Assembly (NCBI GenBank): GCA_937890835.1
Contig: CALADF010000008.1
Location: forward strand, 1-39,708
Reading direction: 5' to 3'
Length of the DNA: 39,708 nucleotides
Source: an uncultured bacterium
Lineage (GTDB): Bacteria; Actinomycetota; Coriobacteriia; Coriobacteriales; Eggerthellaceae
This document shows, one piece after another, positions 31,202 through 39,553 of this stretch. Made by a program: the position numbers and the translations under genes. Below the pieces are notes generated by a model that was not told where the DNA came from, did no database searches, and worked only from the letters and a program-made list of their open reading frames with translations. Position 1 is the first letter of the stretch. Each line of letters begins with the position of its first letter.

Positions 31202-31978
31202 TCATCCCCTGTCCTCTTCGGTCAGCTCGTCGAGGTAGTTGCGAATCGCCTGCATGCGGTCATCGAGCTGCTTCGCCGCGTCGGAGAGCGTCAGAAGCTC
31301 GGCGGACACGGCTGCAGTCGTTTCCTCATCGAGGTTCTTCTTGTAGCGAAGCTGATGCTCGAGCGATGCCCAGAAGTTCATCGAGATGGTGCGAAGTTGA
31401 ACCTCGACCTTCACGAGGCGTTTCTCCCTTTCGAGGAAAATGGGCGTTTCGATAATCAGGTGCAAGCTGCGATAACCGCTCGGCTTGGGGTTGGCCACGT
31501 AATCGCGCCGTTCGACCAGCGTGACGTCATCTTGTGCAAGCAGGGCGTCTGCGAGCGTGAACATATCTTCGGGAAAGGTGCACACCACGCGCACGCCCGC
31601 CACATCGTAGATGTTTTGCTCGATTGAGTCGACCGAGAAGGGGAAGCCTTTGCGCGTGAGCTTCTTCGCCAGGCTGTCCATGCTTTTCAGGCGCGTTTTG
31701 ATGGATTCGATGGGGTTGCGGTCGTGCTGCAGGCCGTATTCGGCATCGAGTACGCGAAACTTCGTCTCGACCTCCATCATGGCGCAGGTGTAGTAGGTCA
31801 TGAGGCGTTTGTACGGCCCGATGTTGCGTTCCACCATGTCGGTGAACTCGTCGCTTGTCGCCAGGCGCGTGAGGATCCGCGAGGCCAGATCTTCCTGCCT
31901 TTGCTTGAGGTTATCTTGAAGTCCGCCGTCCATAAGCGTTTTCCCCAGGGGGAACTTGTCGTTCGATAACATTGTCAT
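31202..31978 (-). CDS. relQ: Small alarmone synthetase (RelQ/YjbM type)
   Basis: A 258-residue single-domain (p)ppGpp synthetase. Synthetase motifs are IYDVAGVRVVCTF, RRDYVANPKPSGYRSLHLIIE and VEVQLRTISMNFWASLEHQLRYKK; there is no hydrolase domain and no TGS/ACT region, so it is a small alarmone synthetase rather than RelA/SpoT. GGAGGAG five bases before ATG 31978 sets the start; an in-frame ATG at 32008 would add ten residues. It would make alarmones under envelope or other stress. It is divergent from the gph gene. Confidence 0.93.
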   Translation of the reverse strand: MTMLSNDKFPLGKTLMDGGLQDNLKQRQEDLASRILTRLATSDEFTDMVERNIGPYKRLMTYYTCAMMEVETKFRVLDAEYGLQHDRNPIESIKTRLKSMDSLAKKLTRKGFPFSVDSIEQNIYDVAGVRVVCTFPEDMFTLADALLAQDDVTLVERRDYVANPKPSGYRSLHLIIETPIFLEREKRLVKVEVQLRTISMNFWASLEHQLRYKKNLDEETTAAVSAELLTLSDAAKQLDDRMQAIRNYLDELTEEDRG

Positions 31979-32287
31979 TCGTACTCCTCCGTGACTGCGC
32001 TCGCGCATGGTCTATTAAGCCACCGTTGTCGTGCCGGCGTCGCCGGGCCGTGGCGATTCCGGGAATAATCGAGAAGTGCGCGTGAAATCGTCGGCGCGGT
32101 GGTTCGGGTTGGTTTGCGGTTGGAGTACCATGATCGGCGGCGCAAGGCTGCGGAGCAAGGCCGTGGCGCAAGGGGCGGGCGTCTTTTCTTCGAACGATAT
32201 CGTACGATGCGCGCCCGTCGCGTGCCGACCTCTTCGCCGGTGCATCACCGAGGTCGTGCGTTGCGCAGCGAGCAGGGAGGCAAGATT
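31979..32287. other. Divergent gap between relQ and gph
   Basis: About 309 bases with no convincing gene; the gph frame is open through part of it but without protein-like sequence. A perfect palindrome ATCGTACGAT is at 32199-32208, about 80 bases before gph, and may be an operator. No clear promoter pair is visible. Confidence 0.4.
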
Positions 32288-32953
32288 TTGGATCGCACAT
32301 TCGATACGTTTATTTTCGACCTCGACGGCACGCTACTTGATACGCTGCCCGATCTGGTTGTTTTGACGAACGCCGCGCTTCGCGCGGAAGGGTATCCCGA
32401 ACGCACCGAAGCCGAGATTCTGAGCTTCGTCGGCAACGGGGTGAAAGCGCTCATGTTGCAGGCGGTCCCCGATGGAACCGACGCCACAGCGGCTGAGCGT
32501 GCGGTTCGACGGTGGAAGGAGCTCTTCCCCGTTCTCGACAACAACTTGACAAAGCCGTACCAGGGCATGCCCGAAACGCTTGACGGGCTGCGTGAGCGCG
32601 GGTGCAGGCTTGCCGTGCTTTCGAACAAATTCGACGGCGGCGTGCGCGAGGTCATCGGCAAATACATGCCGGGAGTTTTCGAGGTCGTGCATGGCGAATG
32701 CATCGAAATTCCGCGCAAGCCCGATCCGACGGGTCTTTTGCGGACGATTCGCGAGCTTGATTCCACACCGGAGCGGACGGTGTATGTCGGGGACTCACCG
32801 GGTGACGTGAGAGTGGCTCGCAATGCGGGCACGTTCGCCGTGGCGGTGTCCTGGGGATATCACGAAGTCCATGATTTTAAAGACGAAGGTGCTGAGCCGG
32901 ACGTGCTCGTAACGTCTCCCGAGCAGCTGCTCTCCTTGGCCGGGGAGCTCTAA
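32288..32953 (+). CDS. HAD-family phosphatase (phosphoglycolate phosphatase-like)
   Basis: A 221-residue HAD hydrolase. The nucleophile motif is FIFDLDGTLLDTLPD, motif II is LAVLSNKF, motif III lysine is in IPRKPDP, and motif IV is VYVGDSPGDVRVARNAG, with the helical cap between, as in Gph. The TTG start at 32288 is preceded by AGGGAGG seven bases ahead and begins exactly at the domain; longer upstream starts add non-conserved residues. It could clear phosphoglycolate or act on another small phosphate ester. Two bases separate it from the vanZ-like gene, so both share a transcript. Confidence 0.92.
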   Translation: MDRTFDTFIFDLDGTLLDTLPDLVVLTNAALRAEGYPERTEAEILSFVGNGVKALMLQAVPDGTDATAAERAVRRWKELFPVLDNNLTKPYQGMPETLDGLRERGCRLAVLSNKFDGGVREVIGKYMPGVFEVVHGECIEIPRKPDPTGLLRTIRELDSTPERTVYVGDSPGDVRVARNAGTFAVAVSWGYHEVHDFKDEGAEPDVLVTSPEQLLSLAGEL

Positions 32954-32955
32954 CC

Positions 32956-33453
32956 GTGGCGTTGGCGCGTTCCCGCAAGGAATCGGGCGAGCGTGCGGAA
33001 AGCGCGGTAAAGGCAGGGGGATTCGTGCTTGCATGGCTCCCCGTGGTTTTATGGGCGGCTTTCATATTCTTCATGTCCGCTCACACCGGCGATGACCTGT
33101 CTCACGGCGATGGCTTCTTCTCCCTGGTGAAACGCTGGTTGAGCGACGTTCAAGCAGCTGTGCTCGGGCCCGGGGTCGACCTGGTTTCGTCGTTGGGGCA
33201 CTTCTGCGAATACCTGGTTTTCGGGGCGCTGCTGACCCGCGCCGTCGGCGTCGATCGCGAACGTTCACTCGCGGTCGCCTTCGCAGCGGCTGTGATCGCA
33301 GCGAGCGCGTACGGCGTCACCGATGAGCTCCACCAGCTCTTCGTGCCGGGACGTATGTGCGACCCGGCGGATTGGCTGGTCGACACGGTGGGGGCCGCGA
33401 TGGGGTCGCTTCTTTGGATTGCTTTTTCCCGAACGCGCGGGCGAGCGTCCTAG
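32956..33453 (+). CDS. VanZ-like membrane protein
   Basis: A 165-residue protein with about four membrane helices. It has the VanZ family pattern: WLPVVLWAAFIFFMSAHTGDD near the N-terminus, LGHFCEYLVFGALL, and YGVTDELHQLFVPGRMCDPADWLVDTVGAAMGSL. VanZ relatives are linked to low-level teicoplanin resistance in enterococci, but most family members are uncharacterised. The GTG start follows the gph stop by two bases, with GGGGAG ahead. Its stop overlaps the convergent XRE gene by four bases. Confidence 0.9.
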   Translation: MALARSRKESGERAESAVKAGGFVLAWLPVVLWAAFIFFMSAHTGDDLSHGDGFFSLVKRWLSDVQAAVLGPGVDLVSSLGHFCEYLVFGALLTRAVGVDRERSLAVAFAAAVIAASAYGVTDELHQLFVPGRMCDPADWLVDTVGAAMGSLLWIAFSRTRGRAS

Positions 33454-33728
33454 TCGGTTTCCTTCACCGTGAGAAGATCGACGATGGTGACGTCGAGCGC
33501 GTCGGCGATCTTCTTGAGGTACGAGAGCTTCAAGTTCGACACACCGCTTTCGACCTTGTAGATGGTGGGGCGTGCGATGCCTGCAACGCGGGCGAACGTC
33601 GAGATGTCCATTCCCGCTTCAAGGCGAAGCCTCTCGACGTTCGTGCCGAGAATCACCGCTTCTTCGAGCGCAAAGGGGGCATGCTCGGGATAGACGAGCT
33701 GCGGTTTATGTTGGCTTGCGTTCGACAT
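33450..33728 (-). CDS. Small XRE-family regulator
   Basis: A 92-residue protein. A helix-turn-helix fills residues ~29-85 (NVERLRLEAGMDISTFARVAGIARPTIYKVESGVSNLKLSYLKKIADALDVTIVDLL). The first 28 residues are a short extension (PQLVYPEHAPFALEEAVI) of unknown role. It is convergent with the VanZ-like gene, overlapping by four bases. Two 16-bp operator-like repeats lie directly upstream of its start, which suggests it represses itself. Confidence 0.9.
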   Translation of the reverse strand: MSNASQHKPQLVYPEHAPFALEEAVILGTNVERLRLEAGMDISTFARVAGIARPTIYKVESGVSNLKLSYLKKIADALDVTIVDLLTVKETD

Positions 33729-33738
33729 GGGAAAAAGC

Positions 33739-33778
33739 GTAAGCCTCTGCTTACACCCTGCTGTAAGCGGTCGTTTAC
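33739..33778. promoter_or_regulatory. Paired operators upstream of the small XRE gene
   Basis: Two matching sites: GTAAGC-CTCT-GCTTAC (33739-33754, perfect) and GTAAGC-GGTC-GTTTAC (33763-33778, one mismatch). Their centres are 24 bp apart. They begin 11 bases upstream of the ATG, so a bound regulator would block transcription or initiation. Confidence 0.75.
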
Positions 33779-33849
33779 AAATTACGGTCGCTGATGGCGG
33801 CGCTCGCGGTGTTCTCGAAATGTAATGTCATGGGGGAGACATTGGAGGG

Positions 33850-33927
33850 AATTGAAAACCCCGCCGACATGAGAAGCGAAAACGCTTTCGCGATTCGCCG
33901 CTCGGTTGTGCCGGCGGGGTTCGAATT
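33850..33927. other. Long imperfect hairpin in the gap before galE
   Basis: AACCCCGCCG (33857-33866) pairs perfectly with CGGCGGGGTT (33912-33921), and AATT ends extend it; inside, AAGCG-AAAA-CGCTT (33874-33887) forms a second hairpin. The remaining bases of the 33795-34104 gap show no gene I trust. It may be the galE terminator (minus strand) or a structured RNA. Confidence 0.45.
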
Positions 33928-34104
33928 GACGATCTGCCGAAGGGCGGTTAATCCTTGCGGTTCGACGGCGCTTGGGCGGTAAGGCGGTCCGAGCGCTCGC
34001 CTGCTCTATTCCGCTATTGCCTACCGCTTTCCTGCATCGTCTTCGTTGCGGCTCGGGATTGCTCTTGTCGGGACTGTTCTGCGATCCAGCTGTCGCTCGT
34101 GGGT

Positions 34105-35244
34105 TTATCGGACGGTCTTGTAACCGTCGGGGTTGCCCGATTGCCAGCGCCAGCTGTCGGCGCACATGCGGTCGAGATCGTACTGCGCAACCCACCCGAG
34201 CTCGGTGCGCGCCTTATCGCACGCTGCGTAGTTCTCGGCGATGTCGCCCGCGCGGCGCGGCTTGATCTCGTAGGGGATCTCGTGACCGCACGCTTTCTCA
34301 AACGCGTGAATGACGTCGAGGACGCTCGATCCCGTTCCGGTTCCGAGGTTGAAGATTCCCACGCCACGCCGGCTGCCGTCCTCGGCCGCAGTGCCTGCGA
34401 TGGAGCCGAGACCGATGGCGTCCCCCGTGCCTACCTTTCCGCCCATCCAGTCGAGCGCCGCCACATGGCCGCGCGCCAGATCGACCACGTGAATGTAGTC
34501 GCGCACGCCCGTGCCGTCGGGTGTGGGGTAGTCGTCGCCGAACACGCCGACGCACTTCAGCTTGCCGACCGCGACTTGCGCGACATAGGGAAGGAGGTTG
34601 TTGGGGATGCCCTCGGGGTCCTCGCCGATCATGCCGCTCTCATGCGCGCCGATGGGGTTGAAGTAGCGGAGCAAGACGACGTTCCACTCGTTGTCGCCGA
34701 TGTAGAGATCCGTGAGAATCTGCTCGAGCATGGTCTTAGTCTGGCCGTAGGGGTTCGTCGGGGTGTGCTTGGGGCAATCCTCGGTGATGGGGATGAATTC
34801 CGGCTCGCCGTAAACGGTCGCGCTTGACGAGAACACGATGTTCTTGCAGTCGTGTTCTCGGGCGACTTCAGCGAGAACCAGCGTTCCGGCGATGTTGTTC
34901 CAGTAGTACTCGAGGGGTTTCACCACCGACTCGCCGACGGCCTTGAAGCCTGCGAAGTGGATGATGACGTCGACGTAGTGGCTGGAGAAAATGCTCTCGA
35001 GCGCTTCGCGGTCGAGGATCGAGGCGCGGTAGAAGGCAAGACGTTCGTCGTCCTCGGTAAGCCCTGCAATGGTTCGCACACGCTCAACGGCGACCTCGCT
35101 CGAGTTGCTGAGGTCGTCGACGATGACGGCACGATAACCGCGGTCGAGCAGCTCAACGACGGTGTGGCTGCCGATGAATCCCGCGCCGCCGGTGACGAGG
35201 ACGGTTGTTTCCTCAGGCGACTTGGCGAGACTTTTGTTGGCCAT
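34105..35244 (-). CDS. galE: UDP-glucose 4-epimerase
   Basis: A 379-residue extended short-chain dehydrogenase. NAD binding is shown by VLVTGGAGFIGSHTVVELL (~14-32); the active site has FSSSATVYGEPE and YGQTK (catalytic Tyr and Lys); LLRYFNPIGAHESGMIGEDP, DGTGVRDYIHVVDLARGH and RRAGDIAENYA are GalE signatures. It converts UDP-glucose and UDP-galactose, feeding surface glycans. An insert around GSIAGTAAEDGSRRGVG lengthens it beyond the usual ~330-340 residues. GGAG lies five bases before the ATG. Confidence 0.95.
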   Translation of the reverse strand: MANKSLAKSPEETTVLVTGGAGFIGSHTVVELLDRGYRAVIVDDLSNSSEVAVERVRTIAGLTEDDERLAFYRASILDREALESIFSSHYVDVIIHFAGFKAVGESVVKPLEYYWNNIAGTLVLAEVAREHDCKNIVFSSSATVYGEPEFIPITEDCPKHTPTNPYGQTKTMLEQILTDLYIGDNEWNVVLLRYFNPIGAHESGMIGEDPEGIPNNLLPYVAQVAVGKLKCVGVFGDDYPTPDGTGVRDYIHVVDLARGHVAALDWMGGKVGTGDAIGLGSIAGTAAEDGSRRGVGIFNLGTGTGSSVLDVIHAFEKACGHEIPYEIKPRRAGDIAENYAACDKARTELGWVAQYDLDRMCADSWRWQSGNPDGYKTVR

Positions 35245-35466
35245 GACGGCTCCAATCTACGGAGGTTGATTAATCGGTTCAGATGCGGGGCATCACCGTT
35301 AGCGCACATGGTACCGCAACAAGGGCGATCGGCTCGCTCCTTCACGCGAAACTCAGCAGCCGGGCTTCGCTGCGCCCTCGTTCGCCTCCTCGTCTTCGCG
35401 TGCTCGCCATATCGCTCGCCGCTCGCGACGGAAATGCAAACGCTCGCAAATAGCATAATCGTAGCT
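35245..35466. other. Gap upstream of galE
   Basis: Holds the galE leader (minus strand) and AT-rich sequence leading to the small-RNA promoter. No gene is supported. No strong galE promoter is visible. Confidence 0.4.
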
Positions 35467-35505
35467 AAGAATATTCTTGACAGTGAATAATTATTCCTTT
35501 ACTAT
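35467..35505 (+). promoter_or_regulatory. Consensus promoter with two 12-bp palindromes
   Basis: TTGACA (35477-35482), exactly 17 bases, TACTAT (35500-35505): the best sigma70-type promoter in the window. A palindrome AAGAATATTCTT (35467-35478) overlaps the -35 from upstream, and GAATAATTATTC (35485-35496) fills the spacer; their centres are 18 bp apart. This looks like a repressor-controlled promoter. Confidence 0.75.
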
Positions 35506-35511
35506 GAACTC

Positions 35512-35595
35512 GTCCCTAAGAGATTTAAGAAAAAAGACCTTCATTCTCCTCGTTTCTCTCGTACGGAAAAGCCGCTTCCCCCAGCGGCTTTTCCT
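35512..35595 (+). ncRNA. Candidate small RNA (~84 nt)
   Basis: The region between the consensus promoter at 35477-35505 and the terminator at 35567-35592, with no protein gene on this strand downstream. The unpaired part (35530-35560) is rich in C and T (CATTCTCCTCGTTTCTCTC) and contains CTCCTC, the complement of a Shine-Dalgarno GAGGAG. This is the usual shape of a trans-acting regulatory RNA. A short frame from ATG 35504-35506 runs through the terminator and is not protein-like. The 5' end is predicted, not measured. Confidence 0.55.
35567..35592. terminator. Intrinsic terminator of the small RNA, usable from both strands
   Basis: AAAAGCCGCT-TCCCCC-AGCGGCTTTT, a perfect 10-bp stem ending in four T. 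It could also end the methyltransferase operon transcribed from the other side, 224 bases after its stop; 35593-35815 holds no other feature I can support. Confidence 0.88.
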
Positions 35596-35815
35596 GCGTC
35601 TGAGGCTCGTCATGCTTGTGCCGCGGCATCTTCCAGCCCAAGTCGTTTTGCAATCCCGAGCAAGTCATGTGCGTGGCGGTATCGTGTAAACTGCGCGTTG
35701 CGGCTCCTGCTCGCATCGCCGCAGCTCCGTTTGAACCCTCCTTGCGTTTGACGGCCTTGCTCCGTCGTCGCACCGAAAGCCCCTCGCACGGCCGGCACCT
35801 CGCGATCTCCTCCCG

Positions 35816-36412
35816 CTATTTCGCGAGGCCTTTCTTGCGAACGCCGCCGAAGAAGTAATGCAGGTCGTTGTCGCAGAACGTATCGATGTCGAACCGATCC
35901 GTCCAATCCTGCAGGGCGATCTGCGCGGGCTGGAGCGTGGAGGTGACGTCGGCGGGCACGTTGTGATGATGCGCGTTCAGCGCGTCTCTGCCCATTCCGT
36001 GGGCGACGAGGAACCTGCCTCCCGGCACCAGCAGCCTGTGCACGGCTTCGACCAGGGGCTTCTTGTCGATGACATGAGGGTACATGTTGTACATGACGAT
36101 GCAGTCGAAAACGCCGGCGCTCTCGATTTCAATCACGTCGCCGCAGATGAAGGAGACGCGGTCGTCGGTGGAAAACTTAGCCTTCGCCTTCTCGACCATT
36201 TCACGCGAGAGGTCGATGCCGGTGATGTGCGCGGCACCGCAGTCCAGGTAGGCTTGCGTCATGATGCCCGTCCCGCATCCTACATCGAGAATGCGAAGTC
36301 CTTGCCGGCATCCTGCGAGCTTGGCCATCATGATGTGCTTGGTTCCTGCAGGTTCTGCGATATCGTCCCAGTTCCGGGCGCGTTCATCGAAATAGGAGGC
36401 GATTGCGTTCAT
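35816..36412 (-). CDS. Class I SAM-dependent methyltransferase
   Basis: A 198-residue Rossmann methyltransferase. Motif I is ILDVGCGTGIMTQAYLDCGA, followed by ITGIDLSREMVEKAK, and the post-I acidic loop DRVSFICGDVIEIE. The N-terminus YFDERARNWDDIAEP is typical of small-molecule methyltransferases of this group. The substrate is unknown. It is the last gene of the ABC transporter operon, 29 bases after the ATPase gene, which suggests it modifies the imported compound. AAAGGAA lies ahead of ATG. Confidence 0.9.
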   Translation of the reverse strand: MNAIASYFDERARNWDDIAEPAGTKHIMMAKLAGCRQGLRILDVGCGTGIMTQAYLDCGAAHITGIDLSREMVEKAKAKFSTDDRVSFICGDVIEIESAGVFDCIVMYNMYPHVIDKKPLVEAVHRLLVPGGRFLVAHGMGRDALNAHHHNVPADVTSTLQPAQIALQDWTDRFDIDTFCDNDLHYFFGGVRKKGLAK

Positions 36413-36441
36413 GGGGTTCCTTTCGCTTTCGGGGAGGTGTG

Positions 36442-37272
36442 CTAATCGAAGGGCACGACGATGCGGCGCCCGCGATGCTCGATGATCTCAACATCGACGC
36501 CGTAAACGTCGGCAACGCTTTCGGGGGTGATTACGTTGACGTCGCCGTAGGCCGCGACGAGACCGTCTTTCACCATGAGGAAGCGGTCGCAGTAGCGCAG
36601 GGACAAATTGAGGTCGTGCATGACCGCGGCGGCGGCGATGTCCCGCTCGTCGACGATAGAGCGCACGAGGCTCATGACCTCGGCTTGGTTGGCCATGTCG
36701 AGGTTGTTCGTCGGTTCGTCGAGCAGCACGATATCGGTCTCTTGAACAAGCGCACGCCCGATCATGACCTTTTGGTATTCGCCGCCCGATAGCTCGTCGA
36801 CGTAGCGCAAGGCGAGGTCGTGCAGATTCAGCTCGTCGACGACGCGCTCAACCGCGGCGAAGTCGGCGTCATTCGGGGCGGACTTGATGTAGGGCTTGCG
36901 TCCAAGCAGAAGCGCGTCGAAAACGGTGAGCCTGTTCGCGTGGCTGTGCTGCGCGACAAGCGCGATGCGCTGAGCGCGATCATCGCGTGGATAAGAGGAA
37001 AGCGTCGCGCCGCCGAGTTCGATCTCGCCCCGCGCGGGTTCGATCATGCCGTCGAGACAGCCGAGCAGCGTTGACTTCCCGCATCCGTTCACGCCGAGGA
37101 TGGCGAGAAACGATCCCGGCGTGATGTCGGCGCGGACGCGTTCGAGCACCGGCTGGTTTCTGCCGTATGCGTAGGCGATGTCGCATGCGCGGAGTTCAAC
37201 GCGCGTGCGCTCGTCGCGTCGCGCGTCGGCCGCATCGCCACGTCCGCGCTTGAAATCGGGGAAAAGGCTCAT
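36442..37272 (-). CDS. ABC transporter ATPase, iron-siderophore/heme/cobalamin type
   Basis: A 276-residue ATPase of the FepC/BtuD class. Walker A is GVNGCGKST, the Q-loop lies in ALVAQHSHANRLTVFD, the signature is LSGGEYQKVMIGRAL, Walker B is DIVLLDEPTNNLD, and the switch His is in AVMHDLNLSLRYCD. The frame is open upstream over the permease gene, but ATG 37272 overlaps the permease stop as ATGA and is the natural start. The first ~28 residues are polar and not part of the domain. Confidence 0.95.
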   Translation of the reverse strand: MSLFPDFKRGRGDAADARRDERTRVELRACDIAYAYGRNQPVLERVRADITPGSFLAILGVNGCGKSTLLGCLDGMIEPARGEIELGGATLSSYPRDDRAQRIALVAQHSHANRLTVFDALLLGRKPYIKSAPNDADFAAVERVVDELNLHDLALRYVDELSGGEYQKVMIGRALVQETDIVLLDEPTNNLDMANQAEVMSLVRSIVDERDIAAAAVMHDLNLSLRYCDRFLMVKDGLVAAYGDVNVITPESVADVYGVDVEIIEHRGRRIVVPFD

Positions 37273-38366
37273 CGACGTCCTCCCCTCAGAAGCAGGTAGA
37301 GGAAAAGGGGCGCGCCGATGAACGAGGTGATGGCGCTGATGGGCAGCACCACCGAGGCGATTGCCGTGCGGGCGATGAGGTCGGCGGCAAGCAGGACGAC
37401 CGCGCCGGCGATGGCCGATGCGGGCAGAAGGTAGCGATAGTCGCTTCCCAGGATGCGCCGCATGATGTGCGGCGCGACCAGTCCGATGAAGTTGATGGTT
37501 CCGCAAAACGCGATAACCGTCGCCGAGGTCAGGGTTCCGATCAGCATATTGGAAAGCCGCACGCGGTTCACGTTCACGCCAAGCCCGTGGGCCGACCCCT
37601 CACCCGATTCCATGGCGTTGTAGCTCCAGCGGTTCAGCATGAAGAAAATGGCGCTCGCCGCAGTGACGATGGCGATAATGGGCAGCTCGCGGTACGTGAC
37701 ACGCCCGAGGTCGCCGAAGGTCCAGAACACCACGGCGGCCACCTGCGTGTCCTCGGCGAAGTACTGCATAAGGGCCGTTCCGCCCGTGAAAAGCGCCGAC
37801 ATGGCGACGCCTGCGAGCACGATGGTCTCGGGCGTCATATCACGGAAGCGGGAGAGCGCTAAGATGACCAGCGAAGAGGCGATCGCGCCCGCGAACGCGC
37901 ATACGACGGTGACGTAGGGGTTGCTGAACGAGGCCGCGCCCTCGTACATCGCCGAGGAGCTTCCGATGCCGAGCACGATGATGGCGACCGACGCGCCGAA
38001 AGCGGCGCCTTGCGCGATGCCGAGCGTCGACGCGGAGGCGAGCGGGTTGCGCAGGACGCTTTGAAACGCACATCCCGCCAGCGCCAAAGCCACGCCGCCG
38101 AGGAGCGCGGTGAGGATGCGGGGCATGCGGAGAATCCATACCACGATGACGTTGTACGGGTCGCCTTGTCCGATAAGCGCCAGCGCCACGTCGGCGACGC
38201 TTAGCTGCGCCGATCCGGCCATGATGGACGCGAACACCAAGACGACGGCTGCGGCGATGAGCGCCGCCATGGCCAACCACTTGCGCTTCAGGTAGGCGTT
38301 GTAACGGTTTTTCAACGGGGACGGCGCCGCATGCGCGAGCGCCGTCCTGGGGGTGTCGGGTTCCAC
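37269..38366 (-). CDS. ABC transporter permease, FecCD family
   Basis: A 365-residue permease with about ten membrane helices. FecCD family signs are RMPRILTALLGGVALALAGCAFQSVLRNPLA, SASTLGIAQGAAFGA, and the GLVAPHIMRRILGSDYRYLLPASAIAGA segment. The GTG start lies 23 bases after the binding-protein stop, with AAAAGGAG 13 bases ahead. It pairs with the ATPase downstream (ATGA overlap). Confidence 0.94.
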   Translation of the reverse strand: MEPDTPRTALAHAAPSPLKNRYNAYLKRKWLAMAALIAAAVVLVFASIMAGSAQLSVADVALALIGQGDPYNVIVVWILRMPRILTALLGGVALALAGCAFQSVLRNPLASASTLGIAQGAAFGASVAIIVLGIGSSSAMYEGAASFSNPYVTVVCAFAGAIASSLVILALSRFRDMTPETIVLAGVAMSALFTGGTALMQYFAEDTQVAAVVFWTFGDLGRVTYRELPIIAIVTAASAIFFMLNRWSYNAMESGEGSAHGLGVNVNRVRLSNMLIGTLTSATVIAFCGTINFIGLVAPHIMRRILGSDYRYLLPASAIAGAVVLLAADLIARTAIASVVLPISAITSFIGAPLFLYLLLRGGRR

Positions 38367-38389
38367 GGAAGCTCAGCTTCTCCTTTTTG

Positions 38390-39502
38390 CTACGAGAACG
38401 AAATCGTCTTGAAGTCGACGCCGAGGGACTTCATCTGCTCGTAGTAATCGGCGCCGAGCATGGTTGAGAAGATCTCGTCGTATTTCTTCGAAAGATCGAC
38501 ATCGGAGAACTGCTCGGGATAGACCGTCGCGCCGACGAAGTACGCGTCGCAGATGGCGGTTTCGATGTTGGTTCCGTTCATGTTGTACGCAGGCTGCGTG
38601 TAGAGGTTGCCGGTTTGAAAGGCGGTGAGGCTGTTGAAGAACGCGGTGTTGTCGGCGTAATCCTTCTTGAGCAGATCCATGTTGCCCGCGTTGAGGAACA
38701 TGAAGTCGGGGTTCCATTCGCCGATCTGCTCAAGCGTCACCTCCACCGAACCGGATTGTCCCGTCTCATCGGCGACGTTCTTGACGTTGACGGCTTCAAA
38801 GGGCGGGTATCCGGCGTAGGTTCCGCCGAAGCTCTTCGCGCCCTTGAAGTTCACGGCGCCGGCGTAGCAGGTGGGTTTGTCCTCGTCGGGAATGTCCGCC
38901 GTCCTTCCGGACAGATCGGCCTGCCAGGACTTCAGCGCATCGACGACGCCTTGTGCGTGCTCGCTCGTGCCGAGGGCCTGCCCGACGGCGAGGATGGAGT
39001 TGTACACGTTGTCGGTGAACATCTGATCCTGGTAGGAGATGCCGACGACGGGGATGCCGATCTGCTGCTGCAGCTGGTCGCATTCTTCAGCGGAGCGGCT
39101 CGAGATGATGACGTCGGGCTTCAGCTCGAGCATCTTCTCGGCATCGACACTGGTTTCCATCAGGTGGTTTCCGTTGCTGGTCGTGGGCAGGGCGGCGAAC
39201 TCGTCGGCGTACACCTCGGTGTAGGCGCGCGCGGGGGAGCCGGGCGTGTCCATTTCGGTGATGGCGATCAGCTTGTCCTGGGCGCCGGCGTATACGACGA
39301 AGCGAGCCGCACTGCCGACGGTCGCGCACGTGTCGGCGTCGGCGGGGACCGTGACGTCGCGTCCGTAGGCGTCGGTGACGGTGATGGACTCAGGTGATGC
39401 GGATTCGCTTGAGTCTTGCTGCGTTGAAGCGCATCCGGTCAGCGCGAAGGCGAGCGCGCCTGCTGCGATCACGCAGACGAGCGCGGTGCGAAGCTTTCTC
39501 AT
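38390..39502 (-). CDS. Iron-complex/corrinoid-type substrate-binding lipoprotein
   Basis: A 370-residue binding protein. Signal peptide LVCVIAAGALAFALTGC with lipobox LTGC (lipid-bound Cys ~24), then a Ser/Glu-rich linker and the fold of FepB/BtuF proteins: ITVTDAYGRDVTVPADADTCATVG, LKPDVIISSRSAEECDQL, GIPVVGISYQ. The chemical identity of the ligand (ferric siderophore, heme, cobamide or other metal chelate) is not readable. First gene of the operon behind a palindromic operator. Confidence 0.93.
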   Translation of the reverse strand: MRKLRTALVCVIAAGALAFALTGCASTQQDSSESASPESITVTDAYGRDVTVPADADTCATVGSAARFVVYAGAQDKLIAITEMDTPGSPARAYTEVYADEFAALPTTSNGNHLMETSVDAEKMLELKPDVIISSRSAEECDQLQQQIGIPVVGISYQDQMFTDNVYNSILAVGQALGTSEHAQGVVDALKSWQADLSGRTADIPDEDKPTCYAGAVNFKGAKSFGGTYAGYPPFEAVNVKNVADETGQSGSVEVTLEQIGEWNPDFMFLNAGNMDLLKKDYADNTAFFNSLTAFQTGNLYTQPAYNMNGTNIETAICDAYFVGATVYPEQFSDVDLSKKYDEIFSTMLGADYYEQMKSLGVDFKTISFS

Positions 39503-39553
39503 GGTGTCTCACTTTCGGTTCTCGATAGGTTCGACTTAATCGTGTGCTGCGCC

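Noticed and set aside
33794..33982. A 62-codon plus-strand frame after the small XRE gene
   Set aside because: It passes through the large hairpin, has no ribosome binding site and no recognisable sequence.
35477..35689. A 70-codon frame at the small-RNA locus
   Set aside because: It begins within the promoter and reads through the terminator; composition is unlike a protein.
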